A model generated the notes under the pieces. The model worked only from the letters and a program-made list of their open reading frames with translations, did no database searches and was not told where the DNA came from. Positions 7,324 to 14,823 of a stretch of 64,000 bases of DNA are shown here, one piece after another. The DNA comes from Cecembia rubra (GTDB taxonomy: Bacteria > Bacteroidota > Bacteroidia > Cytophagales > Cyclobacteriaceae): contig NZ_PYGF01000013.1 of the NCBI RefSeq assembly GCF_003014575.1, positions 1 through 64,000 on the forward strand. Direction: 5' to 3'. Position 1 is the stretch's first letter. Each line of letters opens with the position of its first letter. The position numbers and the translations under genes were made by a program.

Positions 7324-7431
7324 TGATGTCTATCCGTGCCCGTCAGGCCCGGCGGGTTATGCTTGAGCTTTTGCTTCAACCGGGATGGACTGCATCCATC
7401 CCTTGGTTATTTTGGCCTTTCAGGCCTTCCA
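7324..7431 (+). repeat. Divergent multi-hairpin element, copy H
   Basis: Sequence differs from the main family but the layout is the same: after TTCAACC, hairpin 1 GGGATGGA 7382-7389 / TCCATCCC 7395-7402 (loop CTGCA), an 11-base spacer, hairpin 2 GGCC 7414-7417, loop TTTCA, GGCC 7423-7426. The hairpin 1 stem has no sequence match to CCCAGGGT. The region from 7432 to 7686 contains no gene and ends in a long heptamer tract. Confidence 0.55.
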
Positions 7432-7540
7432 ACAAACTCTCCTTTAGAAACTATCTTCCCAAACTTACCTCCAAATTAAACTTGACACTTGTCTGTGGCG
7501 GAACCATGATAACCCGACAACCACCATTTCATTTTCCACT

Positions 7541-7650
7541 CTCCATTCATCATTCATAGCACACATTCCCCATTCTACATTCTCCATTCCTAATTATACA
7601 TTCTACATTCCTAATTCCACATTCTTCATTCTACATTCCCCATTGCCTCC
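7541..7650. repeat. Long heptamer tract downstream of menB
   Basis: About fifteen imperfect units of the (C/A)ATTC(C/T)N type (CATTCTA, CATTCCT, AATTCCA and so on), the longest run in the window, placed just past the 3' end of menB (7687). A short segment before it (TTGACACTTGTCTGTGGCGG, about 7479-7498) has a relative at about 11465-11510. Confidence 0.7.
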
Positions 7651-7686
7651 GCCACATCCTAGCCCTCTTTCATCACGCTTCAATTT

Positions 7687-8526
7687 TCAAGGAATCCACT
7701 TGATATGCTTGAAGTTTGGTTTTCTTTTTTCCAAGAAAGCATTCCTGCCCTCTTTGGCTTCTTCAGTCATATAAGCCAGACGCGTTGCCTCACCGGCAAA
7801 TACCTGTTGCCCCACCATCCCGTCATCTGTCAGGTTCATGGCAAACTTCAACATTTTGATAGAAGTTGGGGATTTGGCCAAAATTTCCTGTGCCCACTCA
7901 TATGCAGTAGCCTCCAGTTCAGCATGGGGAATCACCGCATTGACCATGCCCATATCGAATGCCTCCTGTGCTGAATAATTCCTTCCCAGGAAAAAAATTT
8001 CCCGAGCCTTTTTTTGACCGACCATTTTGGCCAAATAAGCCGATCCATAACCCGCATCAAAGCTGGTCACATCAGCATCAGTCTGTTTGAAAATAGCATG
8101 TTCCTTACTCGCCAAGGTCAGGTCACAGACTACATGAAGGCTATGCCCCCCACCTACTGCCCAGCCTGGAACCACCGCTATTACTACTTTGGGCATAAAT
8201 CGGATCAGCCTTTGAACCTCCAAAATATTCAGTCTATGGTATCCATCTTCCCCAACATATCCCTGATGTCCTCTGGCTTTTTGGTCACCTCCTGAGCAAA
8301 AGGAATACACACCATCCTTGGGTGAAGGTCCTTCTCCAGTCAATAAGACTACACCAATGCTGGTATCCTCATGGGCATCTTTGAAAGCATCCAAAAGTTC
8401 AGAAGTGGTTTTAGGCCTGAAGGCATTCCGAACTTCTGGACGGTTAAATGCAATCCTGGCTACCCCATCACACTTTTTATAGGTAATATCTTCGTATGTT
8501 TTGACAGTTTTCCAATTTATATTCAT
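7687..8526 (-). CDS. menB: 1,4-dihydroxy-2-naphthoyl-CoA synthase
   Basis: 279 residues, the usual length. MenB closes the second ring of menaquinone from o-succinylbenzoyl-CoA in the cytoplasm. Crotonase-fold signatures: substrate entry RIAFNRPEVRNAFRPKT near residues 24-40; CSGGDQKARG around residue 77-86, typical of MenB; oxyanion-hole region VPGWAVGGGHSLHVVCDLTL (~118-137); TDADVTSFDAGYGSAYLAK with the Asp and Ser of the MenB active site; C-terminal EGRNAFLEKRKPNF. The gene is transcribed divergently from menE with 79 bp between start codons, so the two menaquinone steps share one control region. Confidence 0.97.
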   Translation of the reverse strand: MNINWKTVKTYEDITYKKCDGVARIAFNRPEVRNAFRPKTTSELLDAFKDAHEDTSIGVVLLTGEGPSPKDGVYSFCSGGDQKARGHQGYVGEDGYHRLNILEVQRLIRFMPKVVIAVVPGWAVGGGHSLHVVCDLTLASKEHAIFKQTDADVTSFDAGYGSAYLAKMVGQKKAREIFFLGRNYSAQEAFDMGMVNAVIPHAELEATAYEWAQEILAKSPTSIKMLKFAMNLTDDGMVGQQVFAGEATRLAYMTEEAKEGRNAFLEKRKPNFKHIKWIP

Positions 8527-8605
8527 GACTTATTGATTTAAAATTTTCCCGCAAGATAACAGCCTTACAGGAATTTTGTTGAATTTTAAAACGGGAATGA
8601 TCATT

Positions 8606-9676
8606 ATGGGCAAAATCATCATAGAAAAAAGCATTTACAGTTTTGAAGATATCCGTCTGGGCAACTGGTCGGAATCTGACCCTTATTTCCATCAGGCCCT
8701 CAGTTTTTGCCAATCCTGGCTTTGCGGCAAAGAAGAATTTGAAATGTCCACTTCCGGATCAACTGGAGAACCAAAAAATATTCAGGTCAAAAGAAAGCAA
8801 ATGGAGGTTTCTGCTGCCGGAACGGGGGATTTTTTTGGTCTGGACAAAGGTTCAAAATTGCTTTGCTGCCTGAATATCTGGATGGTGGCAGGTAAAATGA
8901 TGCTGGTCAGAGCTTTGGAATGGGATGCAGAGGTTACAGTGGTCAAACCCATCGAGAATCCATTACTGGAAACGGACGATAATTTTGATTTTGTTGCCAT
9001 GGTTCCTATGCAAGTGGCTGCCTGTTTGGACCATCCCATAACCCGTCCAAGAATTAGGCAAATCAAAAACCTGATCATCGGAGGTGCACCTTCTTCATCT
9101 TTGCTGATTGAAAAAATACTGGAACAAGGAATTTCGGCTTTCCAGACCTATGGTATGACAGAAACTGTTTCCCATATTGCACTGGCCAAAATAAGTGCAG
9201 GAGACTTGATATATAAAGTTTTGCCCGGGGTAAAAATCGGTACCGACAAAGAAAAAAGGCTTTGGATCAAGGCCCCTATGGCCGGTGAAAAAAAGCTTCA
9301 GACCAATGACCTTGTGGAACTTTTGGACGAAGATAGTTTCAAATGGCAGGGAAGAGCAGATTTTACCATCAATTCAGGAGGTATTAAATTACAGCCCGAA
9401 CTCATGGAACCCAAAATTATTCCAATCATCCAATCCCTTTTCGGTCATCAGGAATTCTTTCTTTTTGGAAAACCTGATGAGAGATTGGGACAAAAATTAG
9501 TGTTGGTCATCCAGCAAAAAGAAAAAGATGTGAAAAAGGAACAGGATTTGTTGCTTGCCCTAAAGGAAAATTTCAACAGGTACCATTTACCCAAAGAAAT
9601 TTTGTATGTTGATGAACTGGTAAAGACAGCCTCAGGAAAAATCAATAGACCCGAGTCCTATAAAATTGCAAAATGA
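8606..9676 (+). CDS. menE: o-succinylbenzoate-CoA ligase-like enzyme
   Basis: 356 residues from ATG at 8606; in-frame starts at 8576 and 8597 would only add a short leader absent from relatives. This adenylate-forming enzyme activates o-succinylbenzoate with ATP and CoA, the step before MenB. Visible motifs: phosphate loop STSGSTGEPKN, TYGMTETVSHIA (A5-type motif) and the C-terminal TASGKINRP containing the conserved Lys. At ~356 residues it is shorter than the ~450-500 residue enzymes of Gram-positive bacteria but matches compact Bacteroidota MenE forms. It is divergent from menB, and its stop overlaps the next gene by ATGA (9673-9676), so the DUF2141 gene is translationally coupled. Confidence 0.9.
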   Translation: MGKIIIEKSIYSFEDIRLGNWSESDPYFHQALSFCQSWLCGKEEFEMSTSGSTGEPKNIQVKRKQMEVSAAGTGDFFGLDKGSKLLCCLNIWMVAGKMMLVRALEWDAEVTVVKPIENPLLETDDNFDFVAMVPMQVAACLDHPITRPRIRQIKNLIIGGAPSSSLLIEKILEQGISAFQTYGMTETVSHIALAKISAGDLIYKVLPGVKIGTDKEKRLWIKAPMAGEKKLQTNDLVELLDEDSFKWQGRADFTINSGGIKLQPELMEPKIIPIIQSLFGHQEFFLFGKPDERLGQKLVLVIQQKEKDVKKEQDLLLALKENFNRYHLPKEILYVDELVKTASGKINRPESYKIAK

Positions 9677-10095
9677 AAACATTTCTCACATTTATTTTAA
9701 TGCTATTTGCGGTGAAAACCACCCAGGCAAACAACAGTCTGACTTTGACTGTGGACAAAGTAAAAAATGAACAAGGGTTTATCAGGGTTCTTCTATTCAA
9801 AGGAGAAACAGGTTTTCCTGACAGCCCGGAGAAGGCATATAAAAGCGCATCTATAAAGATTGTTGGAAATAAGGCCGTAGTGACATTTGAGAATATACCT
9901 GAAGGAATCTATGCCTTATCAGTATTTCATGATAGTCAAAATACCGGTAAACTCCGAACCAATGCTTTTGGAATTCCGAGGGATGGATACGGATTTTCAA
10001 ACGATGCCATGGGCACCTTTGGGCCTCCCAGCTTTGAAAAAGCCTCTTTCAAAGTTACCGCCAGTAAAAATCATGTGCAGATCAACCTGAGATAA
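9673..10095 (+). CDS. DUF2141 secreted protein
   Basis: 140 residues with a signal peptide (MKTFLTFILMLFAVKTTQA). The mature part carries the DUF2141 pattern: LTVDKVKNEQGFIRVLLFK, NIPEGIYALSVFHDSQNTGK with the invariant Asp, then GIPRDGYGFSNDAMGTFGPP, and a final beta strand. The family is periplasmic or surface and its biochemical role is unknown. The ATGA overlap with menE places it in that transcript, though no functional tie to menaquinone is evident. Confidence 0.9.
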   Translation: MKTFLTFILMLFAVKTTQANNSLTLTVDKVKNEQGFIRVLLFKGETGFPDSPEKAYKSASIKIVGNKAVVTFENIPEGIYALSVFHDSQNTGKLRTNAFGIPRDGYGFSNDAMGTFGPPSFEKASFKVTASKNHVQINLR

Positions 10096-10097
10096 TA

Positions 10098-10105
10098 TAT
10101 TTTTG
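10098..10105 (+). promoter_or_regulatory. Bacteroidota-type -7 box before the ATP-grasp gene
   Basis: TATTTTTG fits the TAnnTTTG consensus and ends 18 bases before the ATG at 10124. No good TTTG -33 element is seen at the expected distance. If used, transcription would begin at or after the TTG at 10103, favouring the ATG start. Confidence 0.35.
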
Positions 10106-10123
10106 CGGAAAATTATTCGCCCA

Positions 10124-11296
10124 ATGATATTACTGGATTACCCCTATGTTTCTGAATTTCTGAAAGAGACGATAATCAAAAATAATTTCCCTGTAATTGC
10201 TACCCCTGAAGCCCGGTCTATTATGGAAGAAAGGCCTGTCAATTGGGTTTCGGAGGAAGATGCCGTCAACCAAATCAGGAAAAATCCAATACTTCCCTTA
10301 TATACCAATTCGGAAAACAGCATTGCTTGGATTCAAAAGAACTTGGTAGGCACCCCCCTTCCCGAAAAAATTGAGACTTTTAAAAACAAATACAGGTTCA
10401 GGAATTTGATTCAGGAAGCTTTTCCAGGTTATTTCTTCCTCTCAGCCCAGCTTTCGGAATTAAGGGAAATGGACATCAAGGAATTTAAATTTCCATTTAT
10501 CATCAAACCGGCCGTTGGATTTTTCAGTATAGCGGTTCACAAAGTAGACCGGGCAGAGGACTGGGCGGAAGTTGTCGGAAAAATAGAGGAACAAATCAAA
10601 AAATCAAGCAGTCTCTATCCCAAAGAAGTGGTAAGCAATACTGAATTTATCATTGAATCCTATATACATGGAGAGGAGTATGCCTTTGACTGTTATTTTG
10701 ATGAAAAAGGTGAACCTACTATTCTCAATGTACTTCAGCATATTTTCATGTCAGAATCGGATGTAAGCGATAGGGTTTACACCAGTTCAAAGGCCATTAT
10801 TGATAGATTGAGTCCGGCAATTCTGGAGTTTTTACAGCTGGTAGGCAGAAAAATAGACCTTAGAAATTTTCCTTTACATATAGAAATCAGGGAAACATCC
10901 CCAGGAAAAATAATACCGATTGAGGTAAACCCTATGCGTTTTGGGGGCTGGTGTACCACTGCTGACCTGACTTGGTTTGCTTATGGCATCAATTCCTATG
11001 AATACTTTTTCCGATCCCTAAAGCCAGATTGGGAAAAGGTGTTCGGAGCAAGAAAAAATAAAAAATACAGCCTGATCTTATTGGACAACCAATCCGATGT
11101 GCCTCAAGATGCCATAGCTTATTTTGATTTTGAGGCATTGGCCAGGGATTTTGAGCATCCTCTTCATGTCCGAAAGGTCAATATGGACAAATTTGGAGTA
11201 TTTGGGTTTCTTTTTACAGAAACAAGTGAAGGAAATGAAAGGGAGTTGAACGAAATCCTGCATTCCGACCTAAAAAAATATATGGTTTTGAAGTAA
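10124..11296 (+). CDS. ATP-grasp domain protein of unknown substrate
   Basis: 390 residues from ATG at 10124 (an upstream TTG at 10103 lies within the putative -7 box and is disfavoured). ATP-grasp features: FPFIIKPAVGFFSIAVHKV (the Lys-containing ATP-binding strand and small loop, residues ~124-142), FIIESYIHGEEYAFDCYFD (hinge and lid region), HIEIRETSPGKIIPIEVNP with the metal-binding Glu and Asn. Enzymes with this fold join a carboxylate to an amine or thiol through an acyl phosphate; the substrate cannot be read from the sequence. The N-terminal ~90 residues are not a typical biotin-carboxylase domain. It follows the DUF2141 gene by 28 bp but may have its own promoter. Confidence 0.8.
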   Translation: MILLDYPYVSEFLKETIIKNNFPVIATPEARSIMEERPVNWVSEEDAVNQIRKNPILPLYTNSENSIAWIQKNLVGTPLPEKIETFKNKYRFRNLIQEAFPGYFFLSAQLSELREMDIKEFKFPFIIKPAVGFFSIAVHKVDRAEDWAEVVGKIEEQIKKSSSLYPKEVVSNTEFIIESYIHGEEYAFDCYFDEKGEPTILNVLQHIFMSESDVSDRVYTSSKAIIDRLSPAILEFLQLVGRKIDLRNFPLHIEIRETSPGKIIPIEVNPMRFGGWCTTADLTWFAYGINSYEYFFRSLKPDWEKVFGARKNKKYSLILLDNQSDVPQDAIAYFDFEALARDFEHPLHVRKVNMDKFGVFGFLFTETSEGNERELNEILHSDLKKYMVLK

Positions 11297-11301
11297 TTTA
11301 A

Positions 11302-11340
11302 ACCGCAAGGAGCGCAATGAAATCCGCAAAGGACGCAAAA
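11302..11340. repeat. Two-copy 20-bp tandem repeat (CCGCAA.GGA.CGCAA)
   Basis: Two adjacent copies, CCGCAAGGAGCGCAATGAA then ATCCGCAAAGGACGCAAAA, directly behind the stop of the ATP-grasp gene. They open repeat island 3. A possible weak terminator-like palindrome around GGACGTC follows at 11346-11363. Confidence 0.6.
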
Positions 11341-11875
11341 CCATCAAAAAAAGGACGTCTTTTTCATGCGGGGCAACCATGACAACAATGACAACTCGAC
11401 AACCCTGACTTCATTCTCCACTGCTAATTCTTAATTATATCTCCAACCTTCAAAGCTCCAACCTGACACTTGTCCGCTACGCCACAGGCGCACAAGCGGG
11501 GCGGAACAATGACAGCCCGACATGACACTTCATTCCTAATTCTTCATTCTACATTCTACACCAAAGACCTCTCCTTCGTCGAGGTGACAAGGATAAGCCA
11601 TTTTCTCTTTTTACCCTTTTGAGATATTCACGGTGCTGATCGGGATTTGCAATCCCGATCCACGATACAATGGATTTGAAATCCATACTAACCTTCAAAG
11701 TCCCCGAAAACATCAAAACCCAGTTAATTTGTGAAATTCCTGCCTGTAGCAGGCAGGCGTGGTTAGAAAATTCTTTTCCAATTCAGAAATGACATCCTCA
11801 ACCCTTCAAGACTCCTCATTCTACATTCCTAATTCTACATTCTACATTCTACATTTTTAATTCCCCCCCTGTATC

Positions 11876-12069
11876 GTCGGCGTTGGACGATTCATTTTTT
11901 CAGCAGATCCCTGCACCGACTCGGGAAACGTGGTGAACTTATTCAACCCAGGGTTCCGTGGCCTGCTGCCGCTCACCCTGGGCTGTTACTATGCAGGCCC
12001 TTCAGGCCTTTTTCTTAAAAATCGCCGATTCAGCTACTGGCTTTCGTGAAAATTCGAAAGCTCTGCGCG
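11876..12069 (+). repeat. Multi-hairpin repeat element, copy E
   Basis: Main family. The outer stem is weakened (GTCGGCG against CACCGAC). The inner stem of hairpin 1 reads GTGGC/GCCGC, which still pairs through one G-U wobble. Hairpin 2 is intact. Confidence 0.75.
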
Positions 12070-12320
12070 GTGCTGATCGGGATTTGCAATCCCGATCCAC
12101 GATACAATGGATTTGAAATCCATACTAACCTTCAAAGTCCCCGAAAACATCAAAACCCAGTTAATTTGTGAAATTCCTACCTGCAGCAGGCAGGCGTGGT
12201 TAGAAAATTCTTTTCCAATTCAGAAATGACATCCTCAACCCTTCAAGATTCGCACATTCTTCATTCTACATTCCTCATTCTAAATTGTACATTCTCCATT
12301 CCTAATTCCCCCCCTGTATC

Positions 12321-12514
12321 GTCGGCGTTGGACGATTCATTTTTTCAGAAGATGCGTGCGCCGACTCGGGAAACGTGGTGAACTTATTCAACCCAGGGTT
12401 CCGCGGCCTGCTGCCGCTCACCCTGGGCTGTTACTTTGCAGGCCCTTCAGGCCTTTTTCTTAAAAATCGCCGATTCAGCTACTGGCTTTCGTGAAAATTC
12501 GAAAGCTCTGCGCG
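12321..12514 (+). repeat. Multi-hairpin repeat element, copy F
   Basis: Main family with all stems intact; one change (TTTGCAGG for TATGCAGG) in the spacer before hairpin 2. Joined to the twin hairpin 12520-12568. Confidence 0.75.
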
Positions 12515-12719
12515 GTGCTGATCGGGATTTGCAATCCCGATCCACGATACAATGGATTTGTAATCCATCCTATCTTTCAAGGTCCCCGAAAACATCAAAA
12601 CCCAGTTAATTAGTGAAATTAGTGCAATTTGTGGTTTTAAAATCCTCTACTAGTTAAGAAACGACATCCTCAACCCTTCAAGATTCCTAATTCTACATTT
12701 TTAATTCCCCCACTGTATC

Positions 12720-12950
12720 GTCGGCGTCGGGCTATTCATTTATTTAGGAGTTCAGTGCGCCGACTCGGGAAACGTGGTGCTCTCCTAATACCCCGGGTCT
12801 TTACCACCCACCAGGCCATCGCCTTAGACCCGGGGCTATTGATGGTTCAGCCCATTCTGGGCTGGCATCCGAAAAATCAACTGCTACTTGGCTATTGGTG
12901 TTCGTGAAAATTCGCAAGCCTCGCGCATAATTGTATTTCCCATGATGCTA
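12720..12950 (+). repeat. Multi-hairpin element, copy G: stems replaced, fold kept
   Basis: The outer stem and both flanks match the main family, but the core differs. Hairpin 1 is CCCCGGGTCT 12791-12800 with AGACCCGGGG 12826-12835 (10 perfect pairs) around an inner AGGC/GCCT hairpin (12813-12824). After a 12-base spacer hairpin 2 is CAGCCC 12848-12853, loop ATTCT, GGGCTG 12859-12864. It keeps the full AT-rich tail ending in GCTA, as in copy A. Confidence 0.75.
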
Positions 12951-13310
12951 TGAGGAAAGAAAAAGACCAAAATCCCTACAAACATCAAAATCTGGTCAAT
13001 TAGTGAAATTCGTGTAATTAGTGGCTAAAAAATTCTTTCCCACTTCAGAAATGACATCCTCAACCCTTCAAGACTCCTCATTCTACATCCTACAAAAAAG
13101 ACCTCTCCTTCGTCGAGGTGACAAGGATAAGCCATTTTCTCTTTTTACCCTTTTGAGATATTCACGGTGCTGATCGGGATTTGCAATCCCGATCCACGAT
13201 ACAATGGATTTGTAATCCAAGCTAACTGCCAAGATCGATAGATATTAAGCAAAGAGCTGATTTCTTAACGCTCAGTCCAAAAACCCGCCCTTTTCCTCAA
13301 TTCATTTTCC

Positions 13311-13318
13311 TAACTTTG
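13311..13318 (+). promoter_or_regulatory. -7 box for rluF
   Basis: TAACTTTG matches TAnnTTTG exactly, 19 bases before the rluF ATG, giving a short leader. No clear TTTG at -33. Confidence 0.4.
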
Positions 13319-13337
13319 TACATCCAATGCAAAAAGT

Positions 13338-14072
13338 ATGAGCGACTCCCATGGAATCAGGATCAACAAATATCTCAGTGAGGTGGGCTTTTGTTCAAGA
13401 AGGGCTGCTGATAAACTCATTGAAGAAGGAAAAGTCACCATCAATGGTAAGGTACCAGAAATGGGGACCAAGATCATTCCAGGTGACGAGATTCGCGTGA
13501 ATGGAAAGCTCATATCAGAACCAAAGGAAGAACATGTTTATATAGCCTTCAACAAACCAGTTGGAATAGTATGTACGACTGACACCAAGTCTGAAAAAGA
13601 CAATATCATCGATTACATCAATCATCCAAAGCGGATTTTTCCAATAGGAAGATTGGACAAGCCCAGTGAGGGACTGATTCTTTTGACAAGTGATGGAGAT
13701 ATTGTCAATAAAATACTGAGGGCTAAAAACAACCATGAAAAAGAGTATATCGTGACAGTGGATAGGATCATTACATCTGAATTTATCCGGAAGATGTCCA
13801 ATGGTATTCCCATTTTGGGGACTGTCACCAAAAAATGCGAAGTTACAGCATTGGGCAAATACAAATTCAAAATCATTTTAACCCAAGGACTCAACAGGCA
13901 GATCCGAAGAATGTGTGAATACCTTGGCTACAAAGTCACCCAATTAAAGAGAATCAGAATCATGAATATCCCTCTTGATTTGCCTATTGGGAAATGGAGG
14001 GACCTTAATCCTGAAGAACTTAAGGAAATCAACCTTCTTGTAGCAGATTCAAGCAAGACCCATGATGGATAA
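13338..14072 (+). CDS. rluF: 23S rRNA pseudouridine synthase, RluF type
   Basis: 244 residues. N-terminal S4 RNA-binding domain ([20 protein letters not shown], residues ~6-25, through ~65), then the RsuA/RluB/E/F-type catalytic domain: [11 protein letters not shown], catalytic motif [18 protein letters not shown] with the essential Asp (~residue 104), and [17 protein letters not shown] near the C-terminus. The enzyme isomerises a uridine in 23S rRNA; the RluF subtype is inferred from overall likeness and from the absence of a long C-terminal tail. It follows island 3 and has a good -7 box at 13311. Confidence 0.88.
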   Translation: MSDSHGIRINKYLSEVGFCSRRAADKLIEEGKVTINGKVPEMGTKIIPGDEIRVNGKLISEPKEEHVYIAFNKPVGIVCTTDTKSEKDNIIDYINHPKRIFPIGRLDKPSEGLILLTSDGDIVNKILRAKNNHEKEYIVTVDRIITSEFIRKMSNGIPILGTVTKKCEVTALGKYKFKIILTQGLNRQIRRMCEYLGYKVTQLKRIRIMNIPLDLPIGKWRDLNPEELKEINLLVADSSKTHDG

Positions 14073-14142
14073 GTTTAGGACTTGATGATATTTTTGGCAT
14101 GAAATTGGATTTCCCTTGTGTGAAATCAAATCACATAAGACA

Positions 14143-14823
14143 ATGAAACACCAAGCCTTATTTTCCAAACTATTATCTTTTCTAATTTTAGTTTCTATTC
14201 TTTCCTCCTGCAAAAACTGGAACAATACCCAAAAAGGTGCTGTCATAGGTGCGGGAACTGGTGCTGCTGTAGGAGCGGTTATAGGCAATAAAAGTGGACA
14301 GGCAGCCCGTGGCGCAGGAATTGGAGCGGTAGTTGGCGGTGTAGCGGGAACTGCAATAGGCGTCTATATGGATAAGCAGGCCAAAAAGATGGAGGAGCAA
14401 ATCAAAGATGCTGAAATCGAAAGGGTTGACGAAGGCATCAAAGTTACCTTTGCCTCAGGAATTCTATTTGGGTTTGACTCCCATTCCCTTACCCCTGCCT
14501 CTCAGGAAAACCTTCAAAAATTTGCGGAAATTTTAAGAGAATATCCGGACACAGATATTATGATTGAAGGCCATACCGACAACAAAGGTAGCCGTTCATA
14601 CAATCAGGGGCTTTCTGAACGAAGAGCACAATCTGTGCGAAACTACCTCAAAATGAAAAACGTATCAGATGCCAGAATGCAGACAGTAGGTTATTCTTTT
14701 GACAGACCTGTAGCCACAAATGATACTGAAGAAGGGCGTGCCAAAAACAGAAGAGTGGAAATCCTGATTACGGCAAATGAAGACCTTATCAATAAAGCAG
14801 AAAAAGGAGAATTGAAGAATTAA
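14143..14823 (+). CDS. OmpA-family lipoprotein with glycine-zipper segment
   Basis: 226 residues from ATG at 14143 (a TTG at 14116 gives a poorer signal peptide). Lipoprotein signal with the lipid-bearing Cys at residue 23 (LVSILSSC). Residues ~30-70 are Gly/Ala-rich helices with GxxxG spacing, a glycine zipper that probably inserts in the outer membrane. The C-terminal ~110 residues are an OmpA peptidoglycan-binding domain: ILFGFDSHSLTPAS, IEGHTDNKGSRSYNQGLSER and RAKNRRVEI. It likely tethers the outer membrane to the cell wall. The stop shares TTAA with that of the facing kinase gene, and its terminator lies inside that gene at 14852-14875. Confidence 0.92.
   Translation: MKHQALFSKLLSFLILVSILSSCKNWNNTQKGAVIGAGTGAAVGAVIGNKSGQAARGAGIGAVVGGVAGTAIGVYMDKQAKKMEEQIKDAEIERVDEGIKVTFASGILFGFDSHSLTPASQENLQKFAEILREYPDTDIMIEGHTDNKGSRSYNQGLSERRAQSVRNYLKMKNVSDARMQTVGYSFDRPVATNDTEEGRAKNRRVEILITANEDLINKAEKGELKN

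Larger units (their letters stand above)
11297..13250. repeat. Repeat island 3: modular repeats
   Basis: Contents in order: the 20-bp tandem pair; a segment about 11462-11530 related to one at about 7479 but carrying an extra GC-rich palindrome around CCGCTACGCC/GGCGCACAAGCGG; leader and twin hairpin (11638-11686); link segments at 11759, 12196, 12631 and 13021 (spacings 437, 435, 390); elements E, F and G; twin hairpins at 12075-12123 and 12520-12568; then leader plus twin hairpin 13172-13220. The first two links carry the CCTGCCTG palindrome. Heptamer tracts contain about 7, 8, 4 and 2 units. No gene is credible here; the short frames are repeat-derived. Confidence 0.85.
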
